From Pseudomonadota bacterium (GTDB lineage: Bacteria; Pseudomonadota; Gammaproteobacteria; Xanthomonadales; Marinicellaceae), in the NCBI GenBank assembly GCA_008501575.1, contig QQUO01000242.1, positions 1-5,890 of the forward strand: a stretch of DNA of 5,890 nucleotides, read 5' to 3'. A program made the position numbers and the translations under genes. Of the stretch, positions 1 through 5,890 are shown piece by piece. The notes under the pieces are model-generated. The model was not told the DNA's origin. It saw only the letters and a list, made by a program, of their open reading frames with translations, and made no database searches. Each line of letters begins with the position of its first letter. Position 1 is the first letter of the stretch.

Positions 1-1097
1 ATAAAACCTATAAAGGGATTTCTGATACCACCCGGTTTGATCTGGCCGGTAAGGCCTTTGCCCATACCGCTCGCTATGATGGTTTGATTGCGAATTACCT
101 AACCGCAAAAAGCGGCACCCCTGAGGAATTGGATTTTCCTGAGTATTTATCGCAGCAGTTTATCCATCGCAGTGAGTTACGATACGGTGAAAACCCACAT
201 CAAAAGGCCGCATTTTATATTGATAAAAACCCGCCGCAAGGCAGTATTGGGGCAACCTGGCAAGTACAAGGAATTGCTTTATCCTATAACAATATTAATG
301 ATGCCGATGCCGCTTTATCTTGTTTAAAAGAAGTGGGACCCGATCCGGCTTGTGTTATTGTTAAACATGCCAACCCGTGCGGTGTGGCAGTGGAATCAAA
401 CATTGAACTGGCTTATCTCAAAGCCTATGCCACCGATCCGGTATCGGCTTTTGGCGGGGTATTGGCCTTTAATCATACCGTCACTGAAAAAACCGCTGAA
501 TTGATTTTAAGTAAACAATTTGCGGAAGTGCTTATTGCTCCGGAAATTACGGAAAAAGCTTTGGAAGTGTTTGCCCAGAAAAAGCGCATGCGCATTTTGT
601 GCACCGGTGAATTACCAGAGATCCAAAAACCCTGGCAAAATTTTAAACGAGTCAGTGGTGGCTTGTTGGTACAAGATGCTGATATTGGCATGGTTGATAT
701 TCGTGAAGTCAAAGTGGTGACCAAACGACAACCCACGGAAGAAGAATTGCGTGATATGGCCTTTGCCTGGAAAGTGGCTAAATGGGTTAAATCCAACGCC
801 ATCGTCTATGCCAAAGACAGTCAGACCATCGGCATCGGTGCCGGCCAAATGAGCCGGGTGGTGTCAGCGCGTATTGCCGCCATGAAAGCTGAAGATGCTG
901 ATTTAAAGGTGGCCGGTTCAGTGATGGCGTCGGATGCTTTCTTCCCGTTTCGAGATGGTATCGATACCGCCGCCCAGGCCGGTATTACCGCCATTATTCA
1001 ACCCGGTGGTTCTAAGAAAGACCCGGAAACCATTGCGGCGGCCAATGAGCATAACATCGCCATGGTCTTTACTGATATGCGTCATTTTAATCATTAA
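1..1097 (+). CDS. purH: Bifunctional AICAR formyltransferase / IMP cyclohydrolase PurH, 3' part (5' end outside window)
   Basis: PurH catalyses the last two steps of de novo IMP synthesis in the cytoplasm: AICAR is formylated with 10-formyl-tetrahydrofolate, then FAICAR is cyclised to IMP. The reading frame is open from base 3 and gives 364 residues to the TAA at 1095-1097. The family is about 525 residues, so roughly the first 160, most of the N-terminal cyclohydrolase domain, lie to the left. In-window residues 10-34 (TRFDLAGKAF...YDGLIANYL) match the end of that domain and the linker. The transformylase domain is complete: RYGENPHQ at 60-67, the catalytic Lys-His pair in VKHANPCG at 121-122, FKRVSGGLLVQD, VKSNAIVYAK, GIGAGQMSR, ASDAFFPFRDG at 309-319 and the conserved C-terminal RHFNH. 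No key residue or frame is broken. The TTG at 84 is an internal codon, not a start. purD follows after 14 bases, the usual purHD arrangement. Confidence 0.98.
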   Translation, partial: KTYKGISDTTRFDLAGKAFAHTARYDGLIANYLTAKSGTPEELDFPEYLSQQFIHRSELRYGENPHQKAAFYIDKNPPQGSIGATWQVQGIALSYNNINDADAALSCLKEVGPDPACVIVKHANPCGVAVESNIELAYLKAYATDPVSAFGGVLAFNHTVTEKTAELILSKQFAEVLIAPEITEKALEVFAQKKRMRILCTGELPEIQKPWQNFKRVSGGLLVQDADIGMVDIREVKVVTKRQPTEEELRDMAFAWKVAKWVKSNAIVYAKDSQTIGIGAGQMSRVVSARIAAMKAEDADLKVAGSVMASDAFFPFRDGIDTAAQAGITAIIQPGGSKKDPETIAAANEHNIAMVFTDMRHFNH

Positions 1098-1111
1098 AGG
1101 TCTCTTAAATT

Positions 1112-2380
1112 ATGAAAAATAGAGTTCTTATTATTGGATCCGGTGGGCGTGAGCATGCCCTGGCTTGGCGGATGGCACAATCGGCCAGCGTTGCAACGAC
1201 TTTTGTGGCGCCGGGAAATGCCGGAACCGCTCAGGAGCGCGGTGTTGAAAATGTGGTGCTGGATACCGCTGATTTTGATGCGGTGATTAATTTTTGTCGG
1301 ATTCAAAATGTGAGCTTGGTGGTGGTTGGTCCTGAGCAGCCTTTGGTTGATGGTATGGTGGATGCCTTATCACAGGCCGGCATCGCTTGTTTTGGACCCA
1401 AAGCGGCCGCCGCCCGTTTGGAAGGTTCGAAGGCATTTACCAAACAATTTATGATTGATCACGGCATACCCACCGCTGATTATGCAGAATTTACTGACCT
1501 CACGAAGGCGCTGGATTATTTATCGCGTTGTGAGTACCCTCAAGTGATTAAAGCCGACGGATTGGCGGCCGGAAAAGGGGTGGTTATCGTGGATGATGAA
1601 CAACAGGCAATCACCGTGGCAACCGATATGCTCAGTGACAATAAATTTGGCAGCGCCGGTAACCGCATTGTGGTTGAAGAGTTTTTGCACGGAGAGGAAG
1701 CATCATACATTGTTATCAGCGATGGCAAATACTTTATTCCCATGGTCACTTCACAAGACCACAAGGCCCGTGATGACGGTGATCAGGGCCCCAACACCGG
1801 TGGCATGGGGGCTTATTCGCCGGCACCGGTGGTGACTGAAGACATCGCACAAAAAATTATTTCCCAAGTGATTAAACCCACCTTAAAAGGCATGGCCGAA
1901 ACAGAACCTTTTGTGGGATTTCTCTACGCCGGCGTGATGATTAACAACGGTGAAGTTAAGGTGCTGGAATTTAATGTTCGCATGGGGGATCCTGAAACCC
2001 AGCCGATTATGATGCGTCTTAAAAGTGACCTTGACAAATTATGTTTGGCCGCTGTTAATGGTGAATTGTCACAGCAACAGATTCAATGGGATCAAAGACC
2101 GGCACTGGGGGTGGTGATGGCGGCCGGTGGTTACCCGGAAAGTTATGACAAAGGCGCAATCATCCATGGCTTACCTTTGCAACAAACTGATGTAAAAGTA
2201 TTCCATGCCGGTACGGCGCTGGACAACCAGCAGCTGGTCACCGCAGGGGGTCGGGTGTTGTGTGTTTGTGCTGTGGGCGATGATCTGTCACAAGCCCGGG
2301 AAAAAGCCTACGCCGGCGTACAAGCCATCAACTGGCAGGATGTCTATTACCGAACGGATATCGGTCACCGCGCACTGTAA
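1112..2380 (+). CDS. purD: Phosphoribosylamine-glycine ligase (GAR synthetase)
   Basis: PurD is the cytoplasmic ATP-grasp ligase that joins glycine to 5-phosphoribosylamine, making GAR, the second step of de novo purine synthesis. The 422 residues are close to the usual 425-430, so the gene is complete. Visible order: N-domain with the phosphate-binding loop IGSGGREHALAW at 8-19; VVGPEQPLVDG at 71-81; the ATP-grasp domain with QVIKADGLAAGKGVVIV at 144-160, VEEFLHGEEAS at 188-198 and SQDHKARDDGDQGPNTGGMGAYSP at 214-237; the metal/ATP site LEFNVRMGDPETQ at 285-297; then the C-domain (GVVMAAGGYP at 333-342; GGRVLCV at 379-385). The ATG is supported by the GSGGREHA loop sitting at its normal distance from the N-terminus and by an AAGG ribosome-binding sequence at 1097-1100, 11 bases upstream, which overlaps the purH stop. 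It is co-transcribed with purH; any purine-responsive control would act upstream of the window. Confidence 0.98.
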   Translation: MKNRVLIIGSGGREHALAWRMAQSASVATTFVAPGNAGTAQERGVENVVLDTADFDAVINFCRIQNVSLVVVGPEQPLVDGMVDALSQAGIACFGPKAAAARLEGSKAFTKQFMIDHGIPTADYAEFTDLTKALDYLSRCEYPQVIKADGLAAGKGVVIVDDEQQAITVATDMLSDNKFGSAGNRIVVEEFLHGEEASYIVISDGKYFIPMVTSQDHKARDDGDQGPNTGGMGAYSPAPVVTEDIAQKIISQVIKPTLKGMAETEPFVGFLYAGVMINNGEVKVLEFNVRMGDPETQPIMMRLKSDLDKLCLAAVNGELSQQQIQWDQRPALGVVMAAGGYPESYDKGAIIHGLPLQQTDVKVFHAGTALDNQQLVTAGGRVLCVCAVGDDLSQAREKAYAGVQAINWQDVYYRTDIGHRAL

Positions 2381-2385
2381 AAATA

Positions 2386-3045
2386 ATGCCCCTAAATCCA
2401 GCCAGTCAAAAGGTTAAATTTTACCCCCGAGGCGAAGAGCTTCTGAACATCGCAAGCCATGCATTCGGTTTGCTGTTAAGTTGTGTCGGTTTGGTTTTGC
2501 TGGTGTTACGTGCATTATCAGCGGGTACAGTTTGGCATGTGGTCAGTTTTGCGGTTTTTGGTGGCAGTTTAATCGTATTGTATGCGGCTTCAACCATATA
2601 CCACACCACCCAAACACCCGAGCGCCGAATTCGCTGGCGGGTGGTTGATCATGCCGCCATTTATATATTAATTGCCGGCACCTATACGCCTTTCATGTTG
2701 ACCACGTTACGTGGAACCTTGGGCTGGACTTTATTCGCTGTGACCTGGGGGATTGCCTTGCTGGGTATTATTCTCAAACTATTTTTTACCGGCCGTTTCA
2801 CGGTGGTTTCAACCTTAATGTATGTATTAATGGGTTGGTTGATCATGTTTGCCATAAAGCCCCTGGCCGCCGCTTTACCTGAAGCCGGCATCTTCTGGCT
2901 GATGGCCGGTGGTATTTCCTACACCGTCGGTGCCATTTTATATGCCATAAAAGTCATTCCTTATAACCACGCCATTTTTCATTTTTTTGTGTTATTCGGC
3001 AGTTTCAGCCATTTTATGGCGGTTTATGCTTATATTATCCATTAA
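2386..3045 (+). CDS. trhA: PAQR/hemolysin III family seven-helix membrane protein (TrhA/YqfA type)
   Basis: This 219-residue integral inner-membrane protein belongs to the hemolysin III / PAQR family; E. coli TrhA (YqfA) has almost the same length and motif order. About seven hydrophobic helices are visible (roughly 23-43, 50-70, 87-106, 113-133, 139-158, 167-188, 193-217). The family's presumed metal-site residues are present: S69 and H73 in ASTIYH, D88-H89 in VVDHAAIY, and H195, H199 in PYNHAIFH. The core AIYILIAGTYTPF at 91-103 is diagnostic. E17-E18 and H25 fit the family N-terminus, which supports the ATG at 2386. No Shine-Dalgarno is evident before it, so expression may depend on readthrough from purD, 5 bases upstream. 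The biochemical role of bacterial members is unsettled: membrane homeostasis or a hydrolase-like activity has been suggested. The link to purine genes looks positional. The 3' end converges on apbE with 13 bases between them. Confidence 0.93.
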   Translation: MPLNPASQKVKFYPRGEELLNIASHAFGLLLSCVGLVLLVLRALSAGTVWHVVSFAVFGGSLIVLYAASTIYHTTQTPERRIRWRVVDHAAIYILIAGTYTPFMLTTLRGTLGWTLFAVTWGIALLGIILKLFFTGRFTVVSTLMYVLMGWLIMFAIKPLAAALPEAGIFWLMAGGISYTVGAILYAIKVIPYNHAIFHFFVLFGSFSHFMAVYAYIIH

Positions 3046-3058
3046 TACCATTTATTGT

Positions 3059-4078
3059 TTAGAAAGTAACAATTTCACAGTCCAAAGTTAATTGTTGTAA
3101 TCGCTGATATATGGCGGCAGTCGCCAGGCAGTGCTGTTGGCTGTTGATCAATAAAATTTGATCAAGCTGTAAAGCGGTGGCCACCTGTTGCCAATGAGCA
3201 CCACCGGCAACAATCAAGGCTGTGGCAGCGGCATCGGCAGTGACCCCATCCGCCGCGATTACTGTGGCAGAAATAATGTCCTGTACCGGTAATCCGGTTC
3301 TACCATCAATAATGTGGGCATAACGTTGCCCATCAAATGCCTTATAGCGCTGGTAATTACCGGAGGTAAAAATGGCTTCATCCTGTTCAACCTGTAACAC
3401 CGCCAGCACCCCTTTATTATCAGGAGACTGAATACCAATCTGCCAGGCACGATTGCCCTTATCGCCAATACTACGCAAATCACCGCCGGCATTGACGATG
3501 GCATTTTTTATGCCATAACTGCGAATAATGTCTATCGCCTGATCAACTGCCAAGCCTTTGGCAATGCCCCCAAAGTCCAACCAAATATGTGGGTTATCGG
3601 CGCGCAGGCTTAAACCCGTTAACTGTAAATTGTTGACCGTTATTTGCTGGGATGCCAATTGTTGAATGGCTTCTTGTGATGGTGGCGGACTGGTTATGGG
3701 GTATTGGTCGGTGTGAAAGCCCCACAGATTAATCAATTCGCCAATGGCTGGATTAAAGTAATGCTGAGTCTGTTTCGATAAGTGAATAACTCGACGCATA
3801 AAGGCGGCTTCAGGGGCAGTCAATTGAATGGCCTGTCCGCGTCGAAGTGTTTCATTTATGGTCTGTAATCGGCCCGGTTTCCAGGCATGCCATTGCTTGT
3901 GCATCTGCTTAAATAAGTCATCAATGTCATTAATGGCTCGCTCGGCCCGGCTTTTATCGTGGTGCCAAATACGGATATCCACCAAGGTGCCGAATACATA
4001 AATCTGCCGATCAATCAGTTGGTTATCTGTGTGGCAGGCAGACAACAGCAGCAGTAAAAAAATTAGGTTTTTATTCAT
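3059..4078 (-). CDS. apbE: ApbE family FAD:protein FMN transferase, predicted lipoprotein
   Basis: ApbE enzymes work outside the cytoplasmic membrane. They use FAD and Mg2+ to attach FMN through a phosphoester bond to a threonine (or serine) of target proteins such as RnfG, NqrC and other FMN-binding-domain proteins. From the ATG at 4078 the product has 339 residues, normal for the family. Residues 1-15 form a lipoprotein signal ending in lipobox LSAC with Cys15; His at +2 gives no inner-membrane retention signal. Family motifs in order: YVFGTLVDIRIW (27-38), YFNPAIGELINLWGF (107-121), LDFGGIAKGLAVDQ (167-180), NAGGDLRSIG (196-205), FTSGNYQRY (237-245), HIIDGRTGLPV (255-265) and the metal-binding region TADAAATAL (280-288, D282). 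The frame is open to an ATG at 4120, adding 14 residues, but that start would push the lipobox inward and overlap the divergent porin promoter. The likely substrate is encoded nearby at 5349-5867. No clear apbE promoter or strong ribosome-binding site was seen. Confidence 0.95.
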   Translation of the reverse strand: MNKNLIFLLLLLSACHTDNQLIDRQIYVFGTLVDIRIWHHDKSRAERAINDIDDLFKQMHKQWHAWKPGRLQTINETLRRGQAIQLTAPEAAFMRRVIHLSKQTQHYFNPAIGELINLWGFHTDQYPITSPPPSQEAIQQLASQQITVNNLQLTGLSLRADNPHIWLDFGGIAKGLAVDQAIDIIRSYGIKNAIVNAGGDLRSIGDKGNRAWQIGIQSPDNKGVLAVLQVEQDEAIFTSGNYQRYKAFDGQRYAHIIDGRTGLPVQDIISATVIAADGVTADAAATALIVAGGAHWQQVATALQLDQILLINSQQHCLATAAIYQRLQQLTLDCEIVTF

Positions 4079-4084
4079 AATCGT

Positions 4085-4103
4085 ATTGCAAATCGTTCTT
4101 ATT
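4085..4103. promoter_or_regulatory. Possible Fur-like operator between apbE and the porin gene
   Basis: Read on the minus strand, this stretch is AATAAGAACGATTTGCAAT. It agrees at 14 of 19 positions with a permissive Fur-type sequence (AATGAGAATGATTATCATT), but at only 9 of the 14 fixed positions of the stricter 7-1-7 form (TGATAATnATTATCA, core 4087-4101). It covers the -35 element and spacer of the predicted porin promoter and lies 7 bases upstream of the apbE start, a suitable place to repress both genes. The match is by eye and could be chance in an A/T-rich gap. Another regulator's dyad is equally possible. Confidence 0.25.
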
Positions 4104-4114
4104 ACCAATAAAAT
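4086..4114 (+). promoter_or_regulatory. Predicted sigma-70 promoter for the porin operon
   Basis: A -35 element TTGCAA (4086-4091; 4 of 6 to TTGACA) is followed by exactly 17 bases and a -10 element TAAAAT (4109-4114; 5 of 6 to TATAAT). Transcription would begin near 4121, leaving an untranslated leader of about 22 bases before the porin ATG at 4143. It lies in the only intergenic gap of the right half and points toward the porin, FMN-binding and downstream genes. This is a consensus reading only; spacing and -10 quality are good. Confidence 0.55.
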
Positions 4115-4123
4115 GCGCATTTT
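4110..4123. repeat. Perfect 14-base palindrome over the -10 / start region
   Basis: AAAATGCGCATTTT is its own reverse complement. It overlaps most of the predicted -10 element and the expected transcription start of the porin promoter. A shorter dyad, TTATT-ACC-AATAA (4099-4111), abuts it on the left. A repressor binding here would block the polymerase, so it is a candidate operator; no known regulator's site was recognised. The GCGC core makes it stand out in an otherwise A/T-rich gap. Confidence 0.45.
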
Positions 4124-4142
4124 TAATTTAAACCATTAGCCC

Positions 4143-5348
4143 ATGAATAAATTAGCACTGATGTTATCACTGGCCACTGTTTCTTTCGCAGTTGGCGCCC
4201 AAGAAACCCCATCTGCTGAAGAGATGTGGAAAATCATCCAGCAACAACAAAAAACCATTGAAAAACTGGAAGCTCGACTGGCCAATCAGGAAAGTGACAT
4301 AAAACAAACCACTTCTCAGGTTGAACAACAGCAACAAGCCATCACCGTGGTGTCAGATGCCGTGGAACAATCAGCTGAGCCTAAAGACAAAGTCCACATC
4401 GGTGGTTATGGTGAACTCCATTATAATAACTTAGACAGTGGCAATGAATTTGATTTTCATCGTTTTGTGCTGTTTTTTGGCTATGACTTCAACGAAAAGA
4501 CCCGTTTTTTCTCTGAATTAGAGTTAGAACACTCACTGTCCGGTGATGGAAAGCCCGGTGAGGTTGAATTAGAGCAAGCCTATATTGAGCATTTGTTTTC
4601 GGATAACACCAAAGGCTTCGCCGGTTTAAGGCTGGTGCCGGTGGGTATTTTAAATGAGGTGCATGAGCCCAACACCTTTTTTGGGGTGGAACGAAACGCC
4701 GTTGAGAAAAACATCATCCCAACCACATGGTGGGAAGCCGGTGTCGGCATGAACCATGAATTTAATCAACAGCTGGGTATTGATGTGTTCGCTCACAGTG
4801 GTTTGAAAACAGCCACCGGTGGCAGTAATGCATTTTTGATTCGTAAAGGCCGACAAAAAGTGGCCGAAGCGGTGGGTGAAGATTTGGCCTATACCGCTCG
4901 CTTACGATACAATCCATTCCCGGGTTTACAATTGGCCGCGACATATCAGCATCAAGTCGATATCACCCAGGGTGCCATGGATGTGTCTGCCAATTTATAT
5001 GAAATTAACGGCCAATATCAAAAAGGCGGCTTTGGTTTACGGGCGTTATATGCCAAATGGGATTTAGATGACAATGTCAATACAGTCAATGCCGCACGGG
5101 CCGAGCAAGAAGGCTATTATATTGAGCCGTCTTATCGGTTTGGTGAAAACCGTCAATATGGGGTGTTTGCCCGTTATTCGGTTTATAACAACAATGCCGC
5201 AGATGCCTTATCCCTGGATCACAAACAAATGGATGTGGGCATGAATTATTGGCTCACACCCCAAGTGGTCTTTAAAGTGGACTACCAGGACCAAAGTGAA
5301 GGTGGCCATGATGACGGCTTTAATTTGGGGATGGGTTATTCGTTCTAA
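4143..5348 (+). CDS. Outer-membrane beta-barrel porin with N-terminal coiled-coil segment
   Basis: The product has 401 residues. A signal peptide (1-19, MNKLALMLSLATVSFAVGA) is followed by a Gln/Glu-rich, probably coiled-coil stretch (about 25-75: IIQQQQKTIEKLEARL and further Q-rich repeats), a layout common in porins that trimerise or contact peptidoglycan. From about residue 84 (KVHIGGYGELHYNN) the sequence alternates polar and aromatic residues in beta-strand fashion and ends ...LGMGYSF, with the terminal Phe used by the BAM machinery. It resembles the OprO/OprP-like (phosphate-selective porin) group found in many marine gammaproteobacteria. Recognisable blocks are FHRFVLFFGYDF, FFSELELEHS, EVELEQAYIEH, GVERNAVEKNIIPTTWWEAG, RKGRQKVAEA and MDVGMNYWLTP. 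The transported solute cannot be read from the sequence. The ATG is fixed by the signal peptide; no Shine-Dalgarno precedes it. It is first gene of a tightly coupled run with the FMN-binding gene, so a redox-related role is inferred. Confidence 0.85.
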   Translation: MNKLALMLSLATVSFAVGAQETPSAEEMWKIIQQQQKTIEKLEARLANQESDIKQTTSQVEQQQQAITVVSDAVEQSAEPKDKVHIGGYGELHYNNLDSGNEFDFHRFVLFFGYDFNEKTRFFSELELEHSLSGDGKPGEVELEQAYIEHLFSDNTKGFAGLRLVPVGILNEVHEPNTFFGVERNAVEKNIIPTTWWEAGVGMNHEFNQQLGIDVFAHSGLKTATGGSNAFLIRKGRQKVAEAVGEDLAYTARLRYNPFPGLQLAATYQHQVDITQGAMDVSANLYEINGQYQKGGFGLRALYAKWDLDDNVNTVNAARAEQEGYYIEPSYRFGENRQYGVFARYSVYNNNAADALSLDHKQMDVGMNYWLTPQVVFKVDYQDQSEGGHDDGFNLGMGYSF

Positions 5349-5867
5349 ATGCGCCCTTTAATCATCTTCATAATACTGAGCAGTTACTTACTGGTGGTCT
5401 CTCCGGTAAGTAACGCTTATAGCGCCGATGAAAAAAATAAAATACAGCTGTTTCTCAACCAGGTGTTTGATGATGAAGTGCCACCGGCCAAAAGACTGTG
5501 GCTAACAGCGGAACTCAAATCAAGTTTAAGTCAATTATTAAACCAGTCGCCGACAAAACTCAGTTACCGATATTGGCAAGCAGACGATACCGTGGTTTGG
5601 GTGTTGGATGAGATTGGTAAAGAGCGTGACATCACCACCGGCATCGTGGTTAAAAATAACCAGGTGTACGATGTGGCAGTCATTATTTACCGTGAATCCA
5701 AAGGTGGTGAAGTGCAAATTCCCTGGTTCACAGCGCAATTTCGCCAGGCAACAACGCAGCACAATTGGCAGAAAGACATTGATGGTATCAGCGGCGCCAC
5801 CTTGTCAGTGAATGCCTTGAAAAAACAGGTGACCACAGCCCTGGCGTTAAATTCATTGATCCCATGA
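5349..5867 (+). CDS. Secreted FMN-binding-domain protein, predicted covalent flavoprotein
   Basis: The 172-residue product has a signal peptide (hydrophobic 3-19, likely cleavage after SNA at 21-23), so it should be periplasmic. A helical N-terminal part (about 27-66, with PPAKRLWLTAELK) leads into an FMN_bind domain (about 85-167). That domain shows the beta-strand core WVLDEIGKERDITTGIVVKNNQVYDVAVIIYRES and ends in DGISGATLS at 145-153. In this family the Thr of the SGAT motif (here T151) receives FMN through a phosphoester bond made by ApbE, and an apbE gene lies just upstream. The domain is related to those of RnfG and NqrC but stands alone: there is no membrane anchor beyond the signal and no Rnf/Nqr gene nearby. 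It is therefore probably a soluble single-flavin electron carrier. The ATG directly follows the porin stop (TAAATG), and the stop overlaps the next ATG, indicating translational coupling on both sides. The donor and acceptor of electrons are unknown. Confidence 0.88.
   Translation: MRPLIIFIILSSYLLVVSPVSNAYSADEKNKIQLFLNQVFDDEVPPAKRLWLTAELKSSLSQLLNQSPTKLSYRYWQADDTVVWVLDEIGKERDITTGIVVKNNQVYDVAVIIYRESKGGEVQIPWFTAQFRQATTQHNWQKDIDGISGATLSVNALKKQVTTALALNSLIP
5781..5807 (+). other. ApbE flavinylation motif (DGISGATLS)
   Basis: These nine codons encode D145-G-I-S-G-A-T151-L-S153 of the FMN-binding protein. The pattern fits the Dxx(S/T)GA(T/S) consensus recognised by FAD:protein FMN transferases. The predicted attachment residue is T151, codon ACC at 5799-5801. 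The match is direct; modification itself is inferred from the family. Confidence 0.85.
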
Positions 5868-5890
5868 AGATCCGCCGAAAATTACGCTTT
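5864..5890 (+). CDS. Start of an unidentified gene cut by the right edge
   Basis: An ATG at 5864 overlaps the TGA of the FMN-binding gene (ATGA), the classic sign of translational coupling, and the frame stays open to the end of the window. Only nine residues are visible: MKIRRKLRF. Five of them are basic, which fits the cytoplasmic N-terminal tail of an inner-membrane protein under the positive-inside rule. Candidates by context are a PepSY-type transmembrane flavin/heme reductase that would pass electrons to the FMN protein, or a sensor histidine kinase. The fragment cannot separate these. Confidence 0.6.

Noticed and set aside
473..802. 109-residue open frame on the minus strand inside purH
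   Set aside because: It lies antisense to the conserved transformylase domain, resembles no protein family and has no start signals. A shadow of purH coding.
84..1097. TTG at 84 as a start codon giving a 337-residue protein
   Set aside because: The frame is open upstream to base 3 and the residues before it match the end of the PurH cyclohydrolase domain, so the gene simply enters from the left.
3054..3073. Inverted repeat ATTGTT...AACAAT between the convergent trhA and apbE genes as a terminator
   Set aside because: The stem is six base pairs and nearly all A/T with an 8-base loop, with no G/C core or T tract. Too weak to call.
4079..4120. Longer apbE start at 4120 adding 14 residues
   Set aside because: It would bury the lipoprotein signal and lipobox inside the protein, has no ribosome-binding sequence, and overlaps the predicted porin promoter. 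The ATG at 4078 gives a textbook lipoprotein N-terminus.
4650..4944. Minus-strand open frames inside the porin gene
   Set aside because: Short, low-complexity antisense frames with no recognisable family, opposite a well-supported porin reading frame.
1..5890. CRISPR, tRNA/rRNA, insertion sequences, toxin-antitoxin or phage-defence genes
   Set aside because: Nearly every base is explained by protein-coding genes. No spaced direct repeats, tRNA-like folds, transposase motifs or small gene pairs were seen.

Overview
The window looks like chromosomal DNA of a gammaproteobacterium, probably marine or environmental. The evidence is the purH-purD gene order, close resemblance of the PurH, PurD and TrhA proteins to their enterobacterial counterparts, and an outer-membrane porin ending in phenylalanine. 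I cannot name the genus. Coding density is very high: no gap exceeds about 65 bases, and I found no RNA gene, insertion sequence, CRISPR array, phage gene or convincing terminator. Base and codon use look even by eye, with no obvious sign of recent transfer.

Left half (1-3045, all + strand): the 3' two thirds of purH, then complete purD, then a PAQR/hemolysin III family membrane protein (trhA/yqfA type) 5 bases after purD. PurH and PurD are de novo purine synthesis enzymes and form an ordinary operon. TrhA probably rides on the same transcript but has no evident purine role. Its promoter would lie to the left of the window.

Right half (3059-5890): an extracytoplasmic flavin module. apbE (- strand) encodes a lipoprotein FAD:protein FMN transferase. 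It is divergent from a + strand run of a porin, a small secreted FMN-binding-domain protein, and the first nine codons of a further gene. The FMN-binding protein carries the DGISGATLS motif that ApbE enzymes flavinylate on threonine, so enzyme and likely substrate are neighbours. The porin stop codon abuts the next ATG, and the FMN-binding gene overlaps the following gene by ATGA, so the three are probably co-transcribed and translationally coupled.

The 64-base divergent gap (4079-4142) holds a good sigma-70-like promoter toward the porin, a weak Fur-box-like dyad over its -35 region and a perfect 14-base palindrome over its -10. The most interesting proposition is that this is a periplasmic flavin redox system linked to an outer-membrane porin, possibly iron-regulated. 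Its inner-membrane partner would be the gene cut off at the right edge. The protein family assignments are well supported; the system-level function is inference.
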